Counted from the first letter of the stretch, positions 45,313-57,350 are shown. The stretch is DNA of 64,000 bases from Phocoena phocoena (GCF_963924675.1 NC_089236.1:64813306-64877305); one strand, 5' to 3'. Numbers and translations: made by a program. The notes: a model not told the origin generated them from the sequence alone.

Positions 45313-47151
45313 GATTTATTATAAATCTTAATAAGAAAGGATATATAGTGCACCTATTACAAGTAATAATAAAATACAAAATACTCTTAATTTTAAGTTC
45401 CATATGGCCAGTTGATTCTCATAGAATGCTTTTGTGGGTATAATCAAAGACCCGCAAGTGAGAATAAACAGAGGCTCTATATTCAGAGCTTGCCCTATCA
45501 AGGGATTCAGCCATCCATCACATGCATTTGGCAGAGACAGAAAGGCATTCGATGTAGGGCTGTGGGAAAGCTTTACAGCAGGGGGAAAATGGGGAAGCTT
45601 CAGGTATGCTCTGATTGGAGGTTGTTGAGAAGGGCAGGCTAATTAGAAGCCGTCATCTTCTGTGATGAGATTGGGAGCTCTTCGGTTCTCTGATTCATCC
45701 TCATTTGGAAGGGAGGATGAAAAAAAAAAAGGGAAGTTTGAAGACATAGACCAAGTCCTGAATGTTCTGGGGCAATTGCTGCAGAAGTTTTAGGTCAGAG
45801 TGCTGTTGTCATACACGGTCTAGATATTGTCCATTTGTATAGTCAGTCTTTCATTGATTTGTGCCCAACTCTTGTAGCTGTAGCCTCCCTATGGTTGCAA
45901 CTGGCAAATGAGTGTAGTTCCAACATGAATGTTGGCTGGTATTTCTGGGTTTTTTTAGTGAGTAACAACAAAGGTGAATGTATGTTGGAGTTTCATTTGT
46001 TCATCAATAATATGAATGACTGCTGAAATGAATAAACTAGATTTCAAACACTCAGTTTTTTCATGCAACTCACAATGTAGTAAGTACAGACATGCCACAC
46101 TTTTAAGGTTAATCTTTCTTATTAACAAAATCTCCATCACTTTCCTAAGTCTAGAAAATCAACAAAGCAGTAAATGAAGCCCTGTAGCCTCTGCCGCTTT
46201 CCGTAGTATAGTGCTCTATCGTGGACACTTTCATGGTGCCAATGTGACATTACGGAACATGGAGTTTGGAGGAAATGTGCAGAAGGACACCACCATTTTG
46301 TAATATTTTCACTCCAGAGAGACAATAGACATAAATAACCTCAAATGTATGGTAATAAGTAATTAGGAAGAAATGCATTTTGAGGATTTATTACTTTGTC
46401 TTTAATGAAATTTATTTAGTTGCAGATTTACATAATTTAAAATAATGGCTCTGTTTGACAACAGATTTACAAAATTTGTGAAAATTTAATGATTGCCAAC
46501 ATATTTTTGGTGTAAGGACACACAGAGTTTATATCAATAAGCAAAATAGTTAATGTCTTAGTCTTCCTGTTTTTGAGAATTCAGTGTGTGTTTTTGTTCC
46601 ACCGTGCACAGGCCAGGCCTCATCTCTTCCCTTTGAAAGACATTAAAACCCAAAGCCCTTGATTACTAGACTCTCAACCCCCAGGCCCACCCACTCCAGC
46701 AGCCAGATAGGGCATCTTGCTATGCTTTCGTTTCATCTTGATTTTGGCCCTTGGAGATTTTCCCTACTTTTTTTTTTTTTTCCAGCTATTATACATTTAA
46801 AAGAGTGTTTTCAGTATCTCATCCAGCGTGTCAAGGTGTTTTGTCATGGGGAGGTTTTAAGGTATCTGATTTGAAGATTTAAGAAATAGCGCCAGAAATC
46901 TGGAAGGCACCTATCTTACATTAGCACTTTGTAGAAATTTCTGACTCTGTAGAAGGAAGTTTTTCTGACCTTCAAGATTCAGCTTTTCAAGACTTAATAA
47001 TAGCCAAGTTCAGTTTGCTTCCTACATAAAAACTTCTTTGGTGATTCTTATCATCTGTGGCCTTCAAGAGACATGCTTTGATTGAGAAAATGAGGACTAG
47101 TCATTGCTAGGTGAGCAGATAGTGAAGGACATGCTGTAAAAGCAGAGCTGC
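45313..47151. other. No gene recognised
   Basis: Contains A and T runs at 45721-45731 and 46769-46782. Two overlapping frames at 45412-45642 show no motif. Confidence 0.5.
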
Positions 47152-47359
47152 TGGGCTTCCTGGTGGCGCAGTGGTTGAGAGTCCGCCTGCCGATGCAGGG
47201 GACACGGGTTCGTGCCCCGGTCCGGGAGGATCCCACATGCCGCGGAGCGGCTGGGCCCGTGAGCCATGGCCGCTGAGCCTGCGCGTCCGGAGCCTGTGCT
47301 CCGCAACGGGAGAGGCCACAACAGTGAGAGGCCCGCGTACTGAAAAAAAAAAAAAAAAA
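47152..47359 (+). mobile_element. CHR-type SINE, plus strand
   Basis: Near-consensus body with a pure A tail (47343-47359). The 5' head lacks one C (GGGCTTCCTGG). I cannot find a convincing target-site duplication; only AGAGC is shared (47143-47147 and 47360-47364). A perfect 26-bp tandem duplication begins 9 bp beyond the tail. Confidence 0.95.
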
Positions 47360-47368
47360 GAGCCCTTA

Positions 47369-47420
47369 TTAATACTGTATTCTTCCTATCATATTTAATA
47401 CTGTATTCTTCCTATCATAT
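47369..47420. repeat. Perfect 26-bp tandem duplication
   Basis: TTAATACTGTATTCTTCC followed by TATCATAT occurs at 47369-47394 and again at 47395-47420 with no difference. It is not a known repeat unit. Confidence 0.97.
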
Positions 47421-48215
47421 TTTCTCTGATTTAAATAATATTCATGTAGTATAAATTTCATTTTATGCAGAAATGACAACCAGTTGTGTCAGGCTAGATG
47501 GATCTGATTGATTTGCTTAACAAATGTCTTCTTTTAGATGATCCAGTTATTCTTATAGGCTATCTTCGCAAAGGTATGCTTGTTCAGTAGCTTGATTCCT
47601 GGCTGTGGATTCATTTAATCATGTATCACTATAAATTCATGAGCTATAGGTAGTGGTATCCAAGAAATTTTTTTTCTTAAATTATTAATAGATGTATCCA
47701 ATGTTGGGTGTGGATTTAAATTGTTGTCCCTGGGACCAAATATGTTTTGTAGCAATAGTATGATTTAATGCATAATTTATTTAAGGTTTAATAAAGATGC
47801 AGAAGGTGTTCTTTTCCAAATGCAAACACAGTGAAAAACTCTGCTAGATAAGTAAACATGATACTTTAAGAGGGAGTGTGTGAGGCAATAGATGTCATAC
47901 CCAACACAGATAAACAGTAAAAGTATATTTATGTGATGATGGAGATGTTTTTGTGACATCCATGTACCTTTGAAACACAGCGAGGATTATTGATGAATAT
48001 GCCCTTTATAGTTGCTTTGGTTTACTTGTTTTTTGTTTGCTTTTTAGTGATCTTTGACAGATAAAATTGTTTTTCCATTAATCCCCCTTCATTCCAATTA
48101 TTTTTTAAATTCCCATATGTTCTGATATTTCCAAAACAGTGAGTTGAGATATAAAACTTATCTATGGATATGACAGGGTTTTCCCCCTTCATTTTAAACT
48201 GGCATTTGTTATTAA
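47421..48215. other. No gene recognised
   Basis: AT-rich unique-looking sequence up to the target site of the next SINE. Confidence 0.5.
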
Positions 48216-48232
48216 CTGGATATTTATCTTTT

Positions 48233-48507
48233 TTTGGTATTTATTTATTTATTATTTTTGGCTGTGCTGGGTCCTCATTGCTGTGTGCGGGCTTCTCACT
48301 GTGGTGGCTTCTCTTGGTGCGGAGCACGGGCTCTAGGCGCACAGGCTCCAGTAGTTGTGGCTTGTGGGCTCTAGAGCACAGGCTCAGTAGTTGTGGCTCA
48401 CGGGCCCAGCCGTTCCGCGGCATGTGGCATCCTCCCGGACCAGGGCACGAACCCATGTCCCCTGCATTGGCAGGCAGACTCCTAACCACTGCGCCACCAG
48501 GGAAGTC
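48233..48507 (-). mobile_element. Long CHR-type SINE, antisense, intermediate form
   Basis: Perfect 17-bp target-site duplication CTGGATATTTATCTTTT at 48216-48232 and 48508-48524. The tail is TTTA-rich (about 48240-48256). It has the GTAGTTGTGGC body of the long form but the GGCCCAGCCGTTCCGCGG segment of the short form. The 192-codon plus-strand frame across it is an antisense artefact. Confidence 0.94.
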
Positions 48508-48524
48508 CTGGATATTTATCTTTT

Positions 48525-49154
48525 ACCCCAACTTTGGGAACCTTCTACACTGTTGTATTCTGTTTTGTTTTGCTTTGTTCCATAGGCAAGGTCCTGTCTT
48601 TGGCTCAGATTTAATAGCTCCAAATGAATCTTTAATTTTTTTTTTTCATTTCAAAAGATGTTTGTTTTCACAATCAATGAGAGATTTTGGTAATACTCTG
48701 GGATACTTCCTTAGTGCCTGTAACCTGCAATTTAGAAAATGAAGCAATTTCCAGTCATCAACTCATGTTCTGCTTTGCCTAGCACAGGCCATGACATTTT
48801 TTCTTGGCGAAGTCAATAGATTTTTGCATTGGTTGGTACACGTTTATATGTGAGTGTATATGTGTGTCAAATTCTGGTTGAATGCCCGATAAGAAATAAC
48901 CAAGTGAATAGATCCCTAATATTCTAGTGACTTAAAATTTGAGTTTTTCAAGAATCCCCATATTCACAGTAAATGTTTGTATGATACATGAGTAACGGTC
49001 AACAAAGTGGAATTGAAATGGATATTGTCAACATTAACCAAACTCAGTCATTACTCAAGTGACATCGTATACCAGCCTCGCGGCTTGGTGAGTTTGAATT
49101 GGGTTCTACAAGATGAAAATGTCTAAGAAAGTCTAACAGAGCTTCCCAAGTGTT
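48525..49154. other. No gene recognised
   Basis: Unique-looking sequence with a T run near 48638-48647. Confidence 0.5.
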
Positions 49155-49352
49155 GGAGGGAAGAAGAGATGGGGAGTTACTGATCAATGAGTATAAAGTT
49201 TCTGTTAGGGATGAGGAAAAATTTCTGGAAATAGATAGAGGTGATGCTGGCATAACACTGCAAATGTACTTATCGCCACTAAATTGTACATTTAAAAATG
49301 TTTTAAATGATAAATTTCATGTTATGTGTATCTTACCACAATAAAAATTAAG
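49155..49352 (+). mobile_element. L1 3' UTR fragment
   Basis: GGGAGTTACTGATCAATGAG, TATAAAGTTTCTGTTAGGG, TTTCTGGAAATAGATAG, AATGTACTTATCGCCACTAA and TTATGTGTATCTTACCACAA are the last ~200 bp of an L1M element. Confidence 0.8.
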
Positions 49353-50385
49353 TAACTAATTAGCTAATTAAAAAATTAAATGTCTAAATGTCATAAAAGT
49401 TGAGGAACGACAAATAGGAAATACTGACAATGTTAGATCCCTAAATGCCATGGATCTGCCATATTAGCTAGTGGTATTTATGTGTTAGCTTTAGGAGACG
49501 GGGCACCTATTACTCTACTACACTTAAGTAATAAATGTACAAATATAAAAGCTAAAGGAATGTGCTATTTTTTCACCCCTGTAATACCTAGAGCTGTAAA
49601 CCATGTCTTTTTCAGCATTCTGCAGATAACCGTTCCCTACTCATTAAGATGAGTAGACTTCAAAGTTACTAATGATGATGATATTAATTATGATAAATTT
49701 ATGCTGATTCCACTTGTCCTTACTGGTCACAGTTGCTTAGTCTGATCCCTTGTCTCCTGGTATTTTACCTAATCAGGTGATTAAGTGATGATGACAGAGG
49801 GCTACTTTCTATTCACTTTGATTCACCTACAAACGTCCATGTTTTCATGATTCTAGCCTTTTCATAGATCCATCTGTAACCTTCTCTTGTACTTGACAGA
49901 GTTGGTTGTTCATCCAGAAAGTATCCTGAAGCCAGGGTAATTTTTTATTGTCAAAGCTCGTAGGAGTCAGACATTCCTAGAGGAGAAATCTCAAGTTCTC
50001 AAAACTAATTTTTGCCCCGAGGTTACTGGGGAAGTTATATATCATACTCTTCTACCTTAGCAGACAGGACACTTCCTCTTTAGAAGAACTTGACTGACTC
50101 CGTGGTCTTAGGAGCAAAGAGTGAGTTTGGGCCTGGCTATATTAATCTTTAAATCAATAACAGAAAATTGCATAAATAAGACTTTATCTTGTTTTACATC
50201 CAAGGTAAATTCAAGCAACATTGAAAATGTAATATGTATGTTTCAGGAAAATTATTTAGGCAGGAAGAGTAAGTATTCTACTTCATGCCTCCCACTCCTA
50301 CTGGCCGTTTATTTTCCTGATAAATTATTTTCATCCTCAACCAAAGGTGAACTGTTACTTCCTGTTTGATACCTTCCTCAACCTT
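49353..50385. other. No gene recognised
   Basis: AT-rich unique-looking sequence. Confidence 0.5.
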
Positions 50386-50398
50386 CTCAAGTATAATT

Positions 50399-50610
50399 TT
50401 TTTTTTTTTTTTTTTGCGGTACGCAGACCTCTCACCGGTGTGGCCTCTCCCGTTGCGGAGCACAGGCTCCGGACGCGCAGGCTCAGCGGCCACGGCTCAC
50501 GGACGGGCCCAGCCGCTCCGCGGCATATGGGATCTTCCCGGACCGGGGCATGAACCCGTGTCCCCTGAATCGGCAGGCGGACTCTCAACCACTGCGCCAC
50601 CAGGGAAGCC
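50399..50610 (-). mobile_element. CHR-type SINE, antisense
   Basis: T tail 50397-50415. Perfect 13-bp target-site duplication CTCAAGTATAATT at 50386-50398 and 50611-50623. The body carries a 4-bp insertion (CACGGACGGGCCC against CACGGGCCC) not seen in the other copies here. Confidence 0.96.
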
Positions 50611-50689
50611 CTCAAGTATAATTATTGTGAGCCTACCAAGCTTAATTATTTTTGTTTGATTTTAAGTCTGTTATTCCCTTTAGTCTTTG

Positions 50690-50840
50690 GAGCCCTTTAG
50701 GGCCAGGACTATGTCCTAATTCATTTTTCCACCATCTTCCCAATGCTTCAGCAACATCATCTTCCTGCTTTTTTTGACCAGGAAGTCTGTCTGTCTAAGT
50801 GCCTGAATGAATGAATGAATGAATATATAAGTAAATGAAA
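50690..50840 (+). mobile_element. L2 3' end with (TGAA)n
   Basis: GGGCCAGGACTATGTCCTAA and TTTTTCCACCATCTTCCCAA with ATGCTTCAG fit an L2 3' terminus, and TGAATGAATGAATGAATGAA (50804-50824) is its expanded terminal tetranucleotide. Confidence 0.6.
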
Positions 50841-50894
50841 AATATCCCGCCTTATGCATTTTATTTGTTCTTCTATTTTGCTGATATCTAATAA

Positions 50895-51070
50895 TGGCTT
50901 TGGAGTCAGTTAAGGGTTCAATTTTAATTTCTGATCCTTAGAAGCAGTGAAACCCTGGATCAATTTACGCAGCCCCTCTAAGCCTTAGTTTCTTCATCTG
51001 TATAGTAAAAATAATAATACCTATTTCAGAGGCTCTGTAGTGAAGACAGGATAAATGAAGTCAGGTGATT
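50895..51070 (+). mobile_element. MIR SINE
   Basis: GGCTTTGGAGTCAGTTAAGG, CTAAGCCTTAGTTTCTTCAT, CTGTATAGTAAAAATAATAA and TACCTATTTCAGAGGC. Most of the MIR is present; the distal 3' end is missing. Confidence 0.8.
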
Positions 51071-51155
51071 ACTATTAGCAATCTCTCAAAAAGAACTAAT
51101 AGCGGCACCAAAAATAGGCATAAACAAAAGCTTGAATTTTTCTTAAAAGACAACA

Positions 51156-51364
51156 AGGGGCTTCCCTGGTGGCGCAGTGGTTGAGAGTCTGCCTGCCGAT
51201 GCAGGGGACACGGGTTTGTGCCCCGGTCTGGGAAGATCCCACATGCCGCGGAGCGCCTGGGCCCGTGAGCCATAGCCGCTGAGCCTGCGCGTCCGGAGCC
51301 TGTGCTCCACAACGGGAGAGGCCACAACAGTGAGAGGCCCGCGTACAGGAAAAAAAAAAAAAAA
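51156..51364 (+). mobile_element. CHR-type SINE, plus strand
   Basis: Target-site duplication AAAAGACAACA at 51145-51155 and 51365-51375, the second merging with the A tail (51351-51368). The body is near consensus, with GAGCGCCTGGGCCC and TACAGGAAAA in place of GAGCGGCTGGGCCC and TACCGCAAAA. Confidence 0.96.
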
Positions 51365-51375
51365 AAAAGACAACA

Positions 51376-52388
51376 GGAGAGAAATCAATAGCCTCAAAGG
51401 TCACTGGAGCTAATTAGAAACAAGGGATAATGATGGACATATTTCATAAGCAATCTTCAACCCAGAATAAATGGGTTGTGTTTTGGATGATTGCTTCTGA
51501 GTCAGTTGCCTTAGAGCTGAGAAATGATGTTCTTCCATAGAAACAACATGCCAGTCGATAATTCAGTTCTTAGAACAGCCAACAGAGTGCTACTCACACA
51601 ATAGCAGTGTTGCTGGTTAAAACACGTGGGAGAAGACAGAGAAGTTTAGCTATTGAGCAGGTCCAGAAAATCGAACTTACTGGAAACAGGTGATAAATTT
51701 AAAATGAAGTTTAAAATGGGCTTTTATATCCATTTTCAAGATGATAATCAAAATTAAACAGGAATCTCATGAATGAGTATTTGCAGAATCTATTAGATGG
51801 GGAAGAACTGGAGGACCATTATTGTTAAGGAGAACTAAATTAAAATCCTGTTAGCCATGCAAGACTCTGGAATTGTGAAAACTGTACAGAACCTCTTGAG
51901 TTTTAATTTCCTGACATGCAAAATGAGAACGTTAAAACTTGACACAGTTGCCGAGAAAGATCACATGCTACCATTTATTTTGATTCATTAGGAATATCTT
52001 TCTTGTATCATTTGTCTTTCACTTTGGACCTCCAACTTTAGCTCACGTCTATGTACCAAAACCTATAGATTTTCTTGTCATTGAAACTATTCTATTACAA
52101 ACATCTCCATTATTCAGGTGTTTTCTTTCTACAGAATTTTCAACTTTCCATGTTTCTTCTTAAGCCAACTATTTATCTTTATCCTTATGGCACCCGCCCT
52201 TCAACGTCAGAAATTCATTTTGCTTAGGTTTCTGTTGATTTTGTCACCCTGACTCTGAACCAGATCTCTGTGATCCTGGATTTCCACAACTTTTGCTCCA
52301 GTGCTTAACCTCTCTTTTCTTCTATCTTCTCCTTAAAACCCATCTACAACCTGGATGAGTTTTCACCTTCTGTTGAGTGTTCTCTCTT
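51376..52388. other. No gene recognised
   Basis: The right part from about 52000 is pyrimidine-rich on the plus strand and may be an old LINE remnant, but I cannot align it. Confidence 0.45.
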
Positions 52389-52399
52389 GAAGATTTTAT

Positions 52400-52537
52400 C
52401 TACCTTTTTTTTTTATTGGAGTATAATTGCTTTACGATGTTGTGTTAGTTTCTGCTGTACAATGAAGTGAATCATCTACATGTATACATATAGCCCCACC
52501 CTCTTGTACCTCCTTCCCACCCCTCCCATCCCACCCA
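52400..52537 (-). mobile_element. L1, strongly 5'-truncated, antisense
   Basis: TTTTTTTTTATTGGAGTATA with ATTGCTTTACGATGTTGTG and TAGTTTCTGCTGTACAATG is the 3' terminus of an artiodactyl/cetacean L1. Target-site duplication GAAGATTTTAT / GAAGATGTTAT lies at 52389-52399 and 52538-52548, with one difference. Insert about 138 bp. Confidence 0.85.
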
Positions 52538-52549
52538 GAAGATGTTATT

Positions 52550-53293
52550 TAGCTTTGAACTCTGCCTTTGAACGTTCTCTTTCCCCGCTGATCCTTCCTG
52601 TGTGGTCTTTATCTTCTGCACGCTTGCTTCCCTCCTTCCCTCTCATTCTAGGGCTTTCAGTCTGACTCTAGTGGAATATTTATTCATTTCTTTTGTTTTC
52701 CTTCATTATTGTCCTCATTCTTGGTGTCTTTCTTTTCTTTCTTGAGCAGACCTGCCTCCCCTTAGATACGTCCTCTCTTTCTCTTTTTATTAAAACCGTT
52801 CTGTCCCATGTTTGATCCTCCAGAACCTGTTCCTTTTAGAAATTTGCTTTTTCTCATGTGACTTTCCTTACATTTGAAATCCATCCATTTACTTGCTATC
52901 GTTTTATTTTGACTTGCTGTGCAACATTCTGAATTCATCTTGGCAGGCTTTTTTTTTTTTCCTTTCTGTCTCTTCAGACTGGTTTTTGTTTTTCTGACTC
53001 CCTTTTCCTAGGATCTGTTTCTGGAAAGTTTGCACTGATACATCAAATATAAAGTCATAAAATTGTAGAGGTGGGAGGAATCATAAATATCACTTATCCA
53101 GACCATGTGTATTAGCAAGAAGAAAAATGACTGAAAAACATCTTCCAAAATCCCAGCTCGTAAGTGTCACCTCCTTCCTCAGAAACTTTAGGTAGAGCCT
53201 CATGGTGCATTGAGTGTATTGATATTGTCAATTTCTACCTGTCTGTATTTCAGTCATTTTTCTATTAAGAAATGGATGGATACAGTACATATG
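52550..53293. other. No gene recognised
   Basis: Pyrimidine-rich plus strand with a T run near 52950-52960. No frame with a motif. Confidence 0.45.
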
Positions 53294-53610
53294 CTTTTAA
53301 AGATTTTGATAAAATACACATAACATAAAAATCATTGTTTTAACCATTTTAAAGCATTCGATTCAGTAGCATTTAGTACATTCACAGTGCTGTGCAACCA
53401 TCACCATTATCTAGTTCCAGAACATTTTTTATCATCTAAAAGGAAACTCCTTACCCCTGAAGCAGTCCCTCTCTAGTTCTCCTTTGCCCCCAGCCCCTGG
53501 CAACCACCAGTCTGCTTTCTGTCTCTAAGGATTTACCTATTCTGCATTCTTTACATAAATGGAATCACAGAATGTAGCCTTTTGTGTCTGGTCCCTTTCA
53601 GCATATATGG
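53294..53610 (-). mobile_element. L1 3' region, antisense
   Basis: ATAAAATACACATAACATAA, TGCTGTGCAACCATCACC, CAGCCCCTGGCAACCACC and ATAAATGGAATCACAGAATG are the reverse complement of an old L1M 3' UTR. Confidence 0.85.
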
Positions 53611-54384
53611 TTTTATAGCATACCTATATGTGTATACATACGTATAATAAACTTTTTCCCTTAAATATTATTCTACACGTGTAAGACTCTTTTCCATTCC
53701 AAAATTTTGCACACTTTGCTTTTACTAGTGGAAGCATTGTGTCCTTTTTCCTACAACTGAAACATCTTTTCTGAAGTAGCGTTTAACTCACGAAGCACAC
53801 AGATGAAGCGTGTCTTAGATTGGCCTACATAACAGTTGTACACCTGTCACAGGCCTGCAGGGGAAGCTCCCAGAGGACATTCAGTCTCACTTGACAGAGT
53901 TCCTTCACTCATTCCGGTCTTTGTCCTCCAATCTCTAAAATAAATCCAAGAGGTAGACGGATAGGAAGCTTCCAAAAACTCTTCCCTTGCCCCAGACTTC
54001 GTAACTCCAAATGTGTCCAAAGGCCACCTGTCTCCTTCAACATCCACCGTCTTCTAATGTAGTTGAGAACAAGAAGATTTGTCACACTTATGCCCTTGAG
54101 TTGTTCCCACGGCAACTGGTTGCACTTTCCCTCCACCAGTGACCTCTGCTTTTACTTTTTGCAAATCTCTGTCCAAAAGTCGTGCACTATTATCCTCCTT
54201 GACAGAATGCTGGGCCCCTTGTATGCCGTTGACCAAGGAATGAATGGTGGCTGGTTATTCTTGCTTTATCCACCGCCCCGTCTCTGTCTCTTTACTCTTT
54301 ATTATCTCTAACACCACATCTTATCTTCCTGCCAGTGTGAGGTACAGAAAGAAGCTGGTTATTCGGTGGTTAACTCTTACATGA
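53611..54384. other. No gene recognised
   Basis: Overlapping frames on both strands near 53847-54311 have no recognisable motif and cancel each other as coding evidence. Confidence 0.45.
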
Positions 54385-54407
54385 AACACACACACATACA
54401 CACACCT
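54385..54407. repeat. (CA)n microsatellite, interrupted
   Basis: Short CA run broken by one CATA. Confidence 0.9.
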
Positions 54408-54434
54408 ACCTGCAAAATACAGATGTTAATTATC

Positions 54435-54514
54435 AGCAGTAACATAGTGTAATCTTCTAGCAATAATATACTGTAATCTTCTATCGTATCAGCGACAATA
54501 TACTGTAATCTTCC
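54435..54514. repeat. 24-bp unit present three times
   Basis: Units 54435-54458, 54459-54482 and 54491-54514 share the pattern AGCAATAATATACTGTAATC with TTCT and differ at a few positions. An extra 8 bp (ATCGTATC) separates the second and third. Confidence 0.9.
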
Positions 54515-56560
54515 TTTTAGTTTGCTTGAAGGAAGCGAACTTTTTCCTGAATGCGGTATAATCTACTCAGATCTCTGTCTTCAAGCACAGCAGGGTTCAG
54601 TGTTCATTATTATGCAGATTGCTATCAATCACACACACTGATTAACAAACAACAATATTTACCTTCTGCCACCGAGGCTGTGCCCAAGAGCCCACCTACA
54701 TGAAAAACAGAGTCATCTACTCATGGATGACAATACAAGCCCCTGGTAGAAGGTTTAGAATTACTGCTTTTCTGTCCCTTAACACAAAATCACATTTCTA
54801 GGCAACACCTCACTGCTTTTTCTTTTTTTCCCCCCTGGCAGATGGTTATTTGAACATCTCATACAAATCAGGGGGCTGTTTGTGGGGGAGGGTGGGGGTG
54901 TTGAGACTGGGGGAGGTTGTTTTTCCAGTGTCAAGTTCTTTAGATTCATCCCATTTTAATTAACAATATGACTCATCACAATTTAAAAAATCGTCACAAT
55001 ATTATTTATATCTCAGTAACTGTTATACTCTTGAGAGACAGCCTTTTACAATAAACCTTACCTAGAAAGAATTGAACAGATATCTCTTAAAAAGTGATTT
55101 AATAGTCTTACCTTCTGTCTTCTTTTTTTTCCCACCTTCATCTTGATAGGAAAGTCAGCACTAATTAGCACGTATTTTCTTTTTCTGCTCTTTTCTTCAC
55201 CATAATGCTGTCTTTCCTTCCTCTACCTACCCCAGTGAATTTTTTCAGCTCTTTGGCTGTCTCGTCTCTTCTTCAGCCAACTACAGCTTACACCTATGAC
55301 TCACTCACCCTGTCTTGTCCTGGATGGCTGAGAGAGATGGAAACCATCTTGACAGAGCACATGTACAGCCCGACAGTTCTTCATCTCCTCCAGGTCACCT
55401 ATCATTGGTCATCTTCACTCCTCCTCGCCGTCCTTGAACTTCTGCAAGCCCCACCCGTTTCCCTGTGTCTCTCTGGCTGGTGATCATGTTAGCTTCCTCC
55501 AAGCATGCAACATGCACTCATCAGACCCTTGTGACGGTTCTCCAAGCAACCTGATGACTTACCATTTTCATCTTTCACCCAATGAATTACCTATTAAAAA
55601 GACTGGGGTCAAGAACCCTGCTTCTCTGCGTCCAAATATGATTCTTTATCCTCCTCTTACTGCCAAAATAGTGATGTCAGTCATGTCAACGTTAAAACTG
55701 GCCAACGTCAGACTGTTTTCCTGGAGAGATCATAGTATACAGGAGTGATGAGTGCTGTTTCTCTAGGTCACAAGTCAGGAAGGATTTTCTCCAAAACAGA
55801 GCTGTCAAATATTGGAGAATTAGCATGTGAAAGCACACCCTGCTGTTCCCACTTCTGCCCTAATCCTAGATTGGGATGACACTATCAATTAATCAGGCAA
55901 GTATTTGTTCGGCACATACGCTGCCCTAAACAGAATTAAAGCCAAAAGAACCACATTTTTCAAGTGATGTAAAGGGCAAAAATATATCTGTGTCCAACCG
56001 GGCATATTTGTTGTCAGCAGATGGATGGGCACCCGCGTCTATTCATCTGTATTTCATCGACTTCCTCTCCAAATGCATGTTCAGCAACCAAAGTCTCCTT
56101 TAGAAATCTTCCTCATTTGCAAACAGAGAAAATCCTTCTGCCACCTTGTTCTTTTCAAGGTGATTCATCTGGAGTCTGTGTACCACCTGTGTACAGGTTA
56201 TTTTTAAAACCATTTTGCATATTATTGTATTTTCTTCCTAGAAAGTTATAGTAGTCTAGTATCCCAAAGTTGTCCCATGATCTAAACCCACTTTTAGGCC
56301 GCCTGTGAGGAGCAAGATGTCTGGGTCCTCCTGGCATCCAGGCAGCAGGTGAGAATTATGTGTCCTCAATGTTATCACGAGACGAGGGAGTTTGTAACAC
56401 CATCTGATGGTTAGAAATAAATGCTTCTAATCTGGGATTCCTGCAAGGGATAGAGTTATCTCTGGACCCTTTTAGGCTGTGCTAACTCACCTGAATGCAC
56501 ACTTGGTTGAGCATGTGGACCAGCCAGACTGGAACTCAGGGGTAAACCGGGTAGATACTT
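54515..56560. other. No gene recognised
   Basis: The 55200-55750 segment is GC-richer, with frames of 92 and 104 codons, but shows no domain. It may be an old repeat that I cannot name. Confidence 0.45.
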
Positions 56561-56573
56561 CCAGAGCCTTTTT

Positions 56574-56775
56574 TTTTTTTGGCGGTACGCGGGCCTCTCA
56601 CCATTGTGGCCTCTCCCGTTGCGGAGCACAGGCTCCGGATGCGCAGGCTCAGCGGCCATGGCTCACGGGCCCAGCCCCTCCGCGGCATGTGGGATCTTCC
56701 CGGACCGGGGCACGAAGCCGTGTCCCCTGCATTGGCAGGCGGACTCTCAACCACTGCGCCACCCGGGAAGCCCTG
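56574..56775 (-). mobile_element. CHR-type SINE, antisense
   Basis: Perfect 13-bp target-site duplication CCAGAGCCTTTTT at 56561-56573 and 56776-56788. Short T tail, body begins GGCGGTACGCGG, and the head reads GCGCCACCCGGGAAGCCC with one change from the usual ACCAGGG. The insertion abuts the MIR to its right. Confidence 0.96.
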
Positions 56776-56788
56776 CCAGAGCCTTTTT

Positions 56789-56998
56789 ATGAGGCAGGCA
56801 CCGTTCTAAGTGTTTTACAGGTATTCATTTAATCCTCACCTTAACCCTGGGATCTGGATGGATATTATCTGGAGGATAGATATTATTCTCATTTTACAAA
56901 TGGGGAAACTGAAGCATAAAAAGTTTAAGTAAATTGCCTAAGGTCACACAGCTAGTAAGTGTCAGAACTGGGGTTTCTACGCAGACAGTCCAGCTCCT
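56789..56998 (-). mobile_element. MIR SINE, antisense
   Basis: GGCAGGCACCGTTCTAAGTG, TTTAATCCTCACCTTAACCC, CATTTTACAAATGGGGAAAC, TGCCTAAGGTCACACAGC and TAGTAAGTGTCAGAACTGGG make this one of the clearest MIR copies in the window. Confidence 0.9.
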
Positions 56999-57315
56999 TC
57001 TCTGCCTCTAAAAGCCTCCTGAGTTACAGATTTGGGGTTTTTTTACCTTGTTTATCTTATCTAGCCTCCCGCAGCAATGAACTGCAAGTGACCTCCCACA
57101 CCTTTAAGCGTGTTCCTCTGGAGACATCAGATACTGTCTGGGGGGTAGTGAAAGGGTAGGAAAAGTAAATCACGGATCTCTCCACTTTCAGCATGATCCC
57201 CTCCCTGCTGGTATTTCCTCAAACTATGGAAGGTGAGCTATTCTCTTAGAGGGTCTTATGACTCTTATTTTATCAGAGAAAAAGGATTTTAAGATGGTGC
57301 ATAATCATAGATGAA

Positions 57316-57316
<1 letters not shown>
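56999..57316. other. No gene recognised
   Basis: Unique-looking sequence before a CA microsatellite. Confidence 0.5.

Positions 57317-57348
<32 letters not shown>
57317..57348. repeat. (CA)n microsatellite
   Basis: About sixteen uninterrupted CA units, the longest pure dinucleotide run in the window and so a likely polymorphic marker. Confidence 0.95.

Positions 57349-57350
<2 letters not shown>

Noticed and set aside
48164..48742. 192-codon plus-strand open frame, the longest in the window
   Set aside because: Most of it lies across an antisense long CHR SINE. The translated 'SRCGAQ/HEP' type phrases recur in every CHR copy, so it is repeat-derived.
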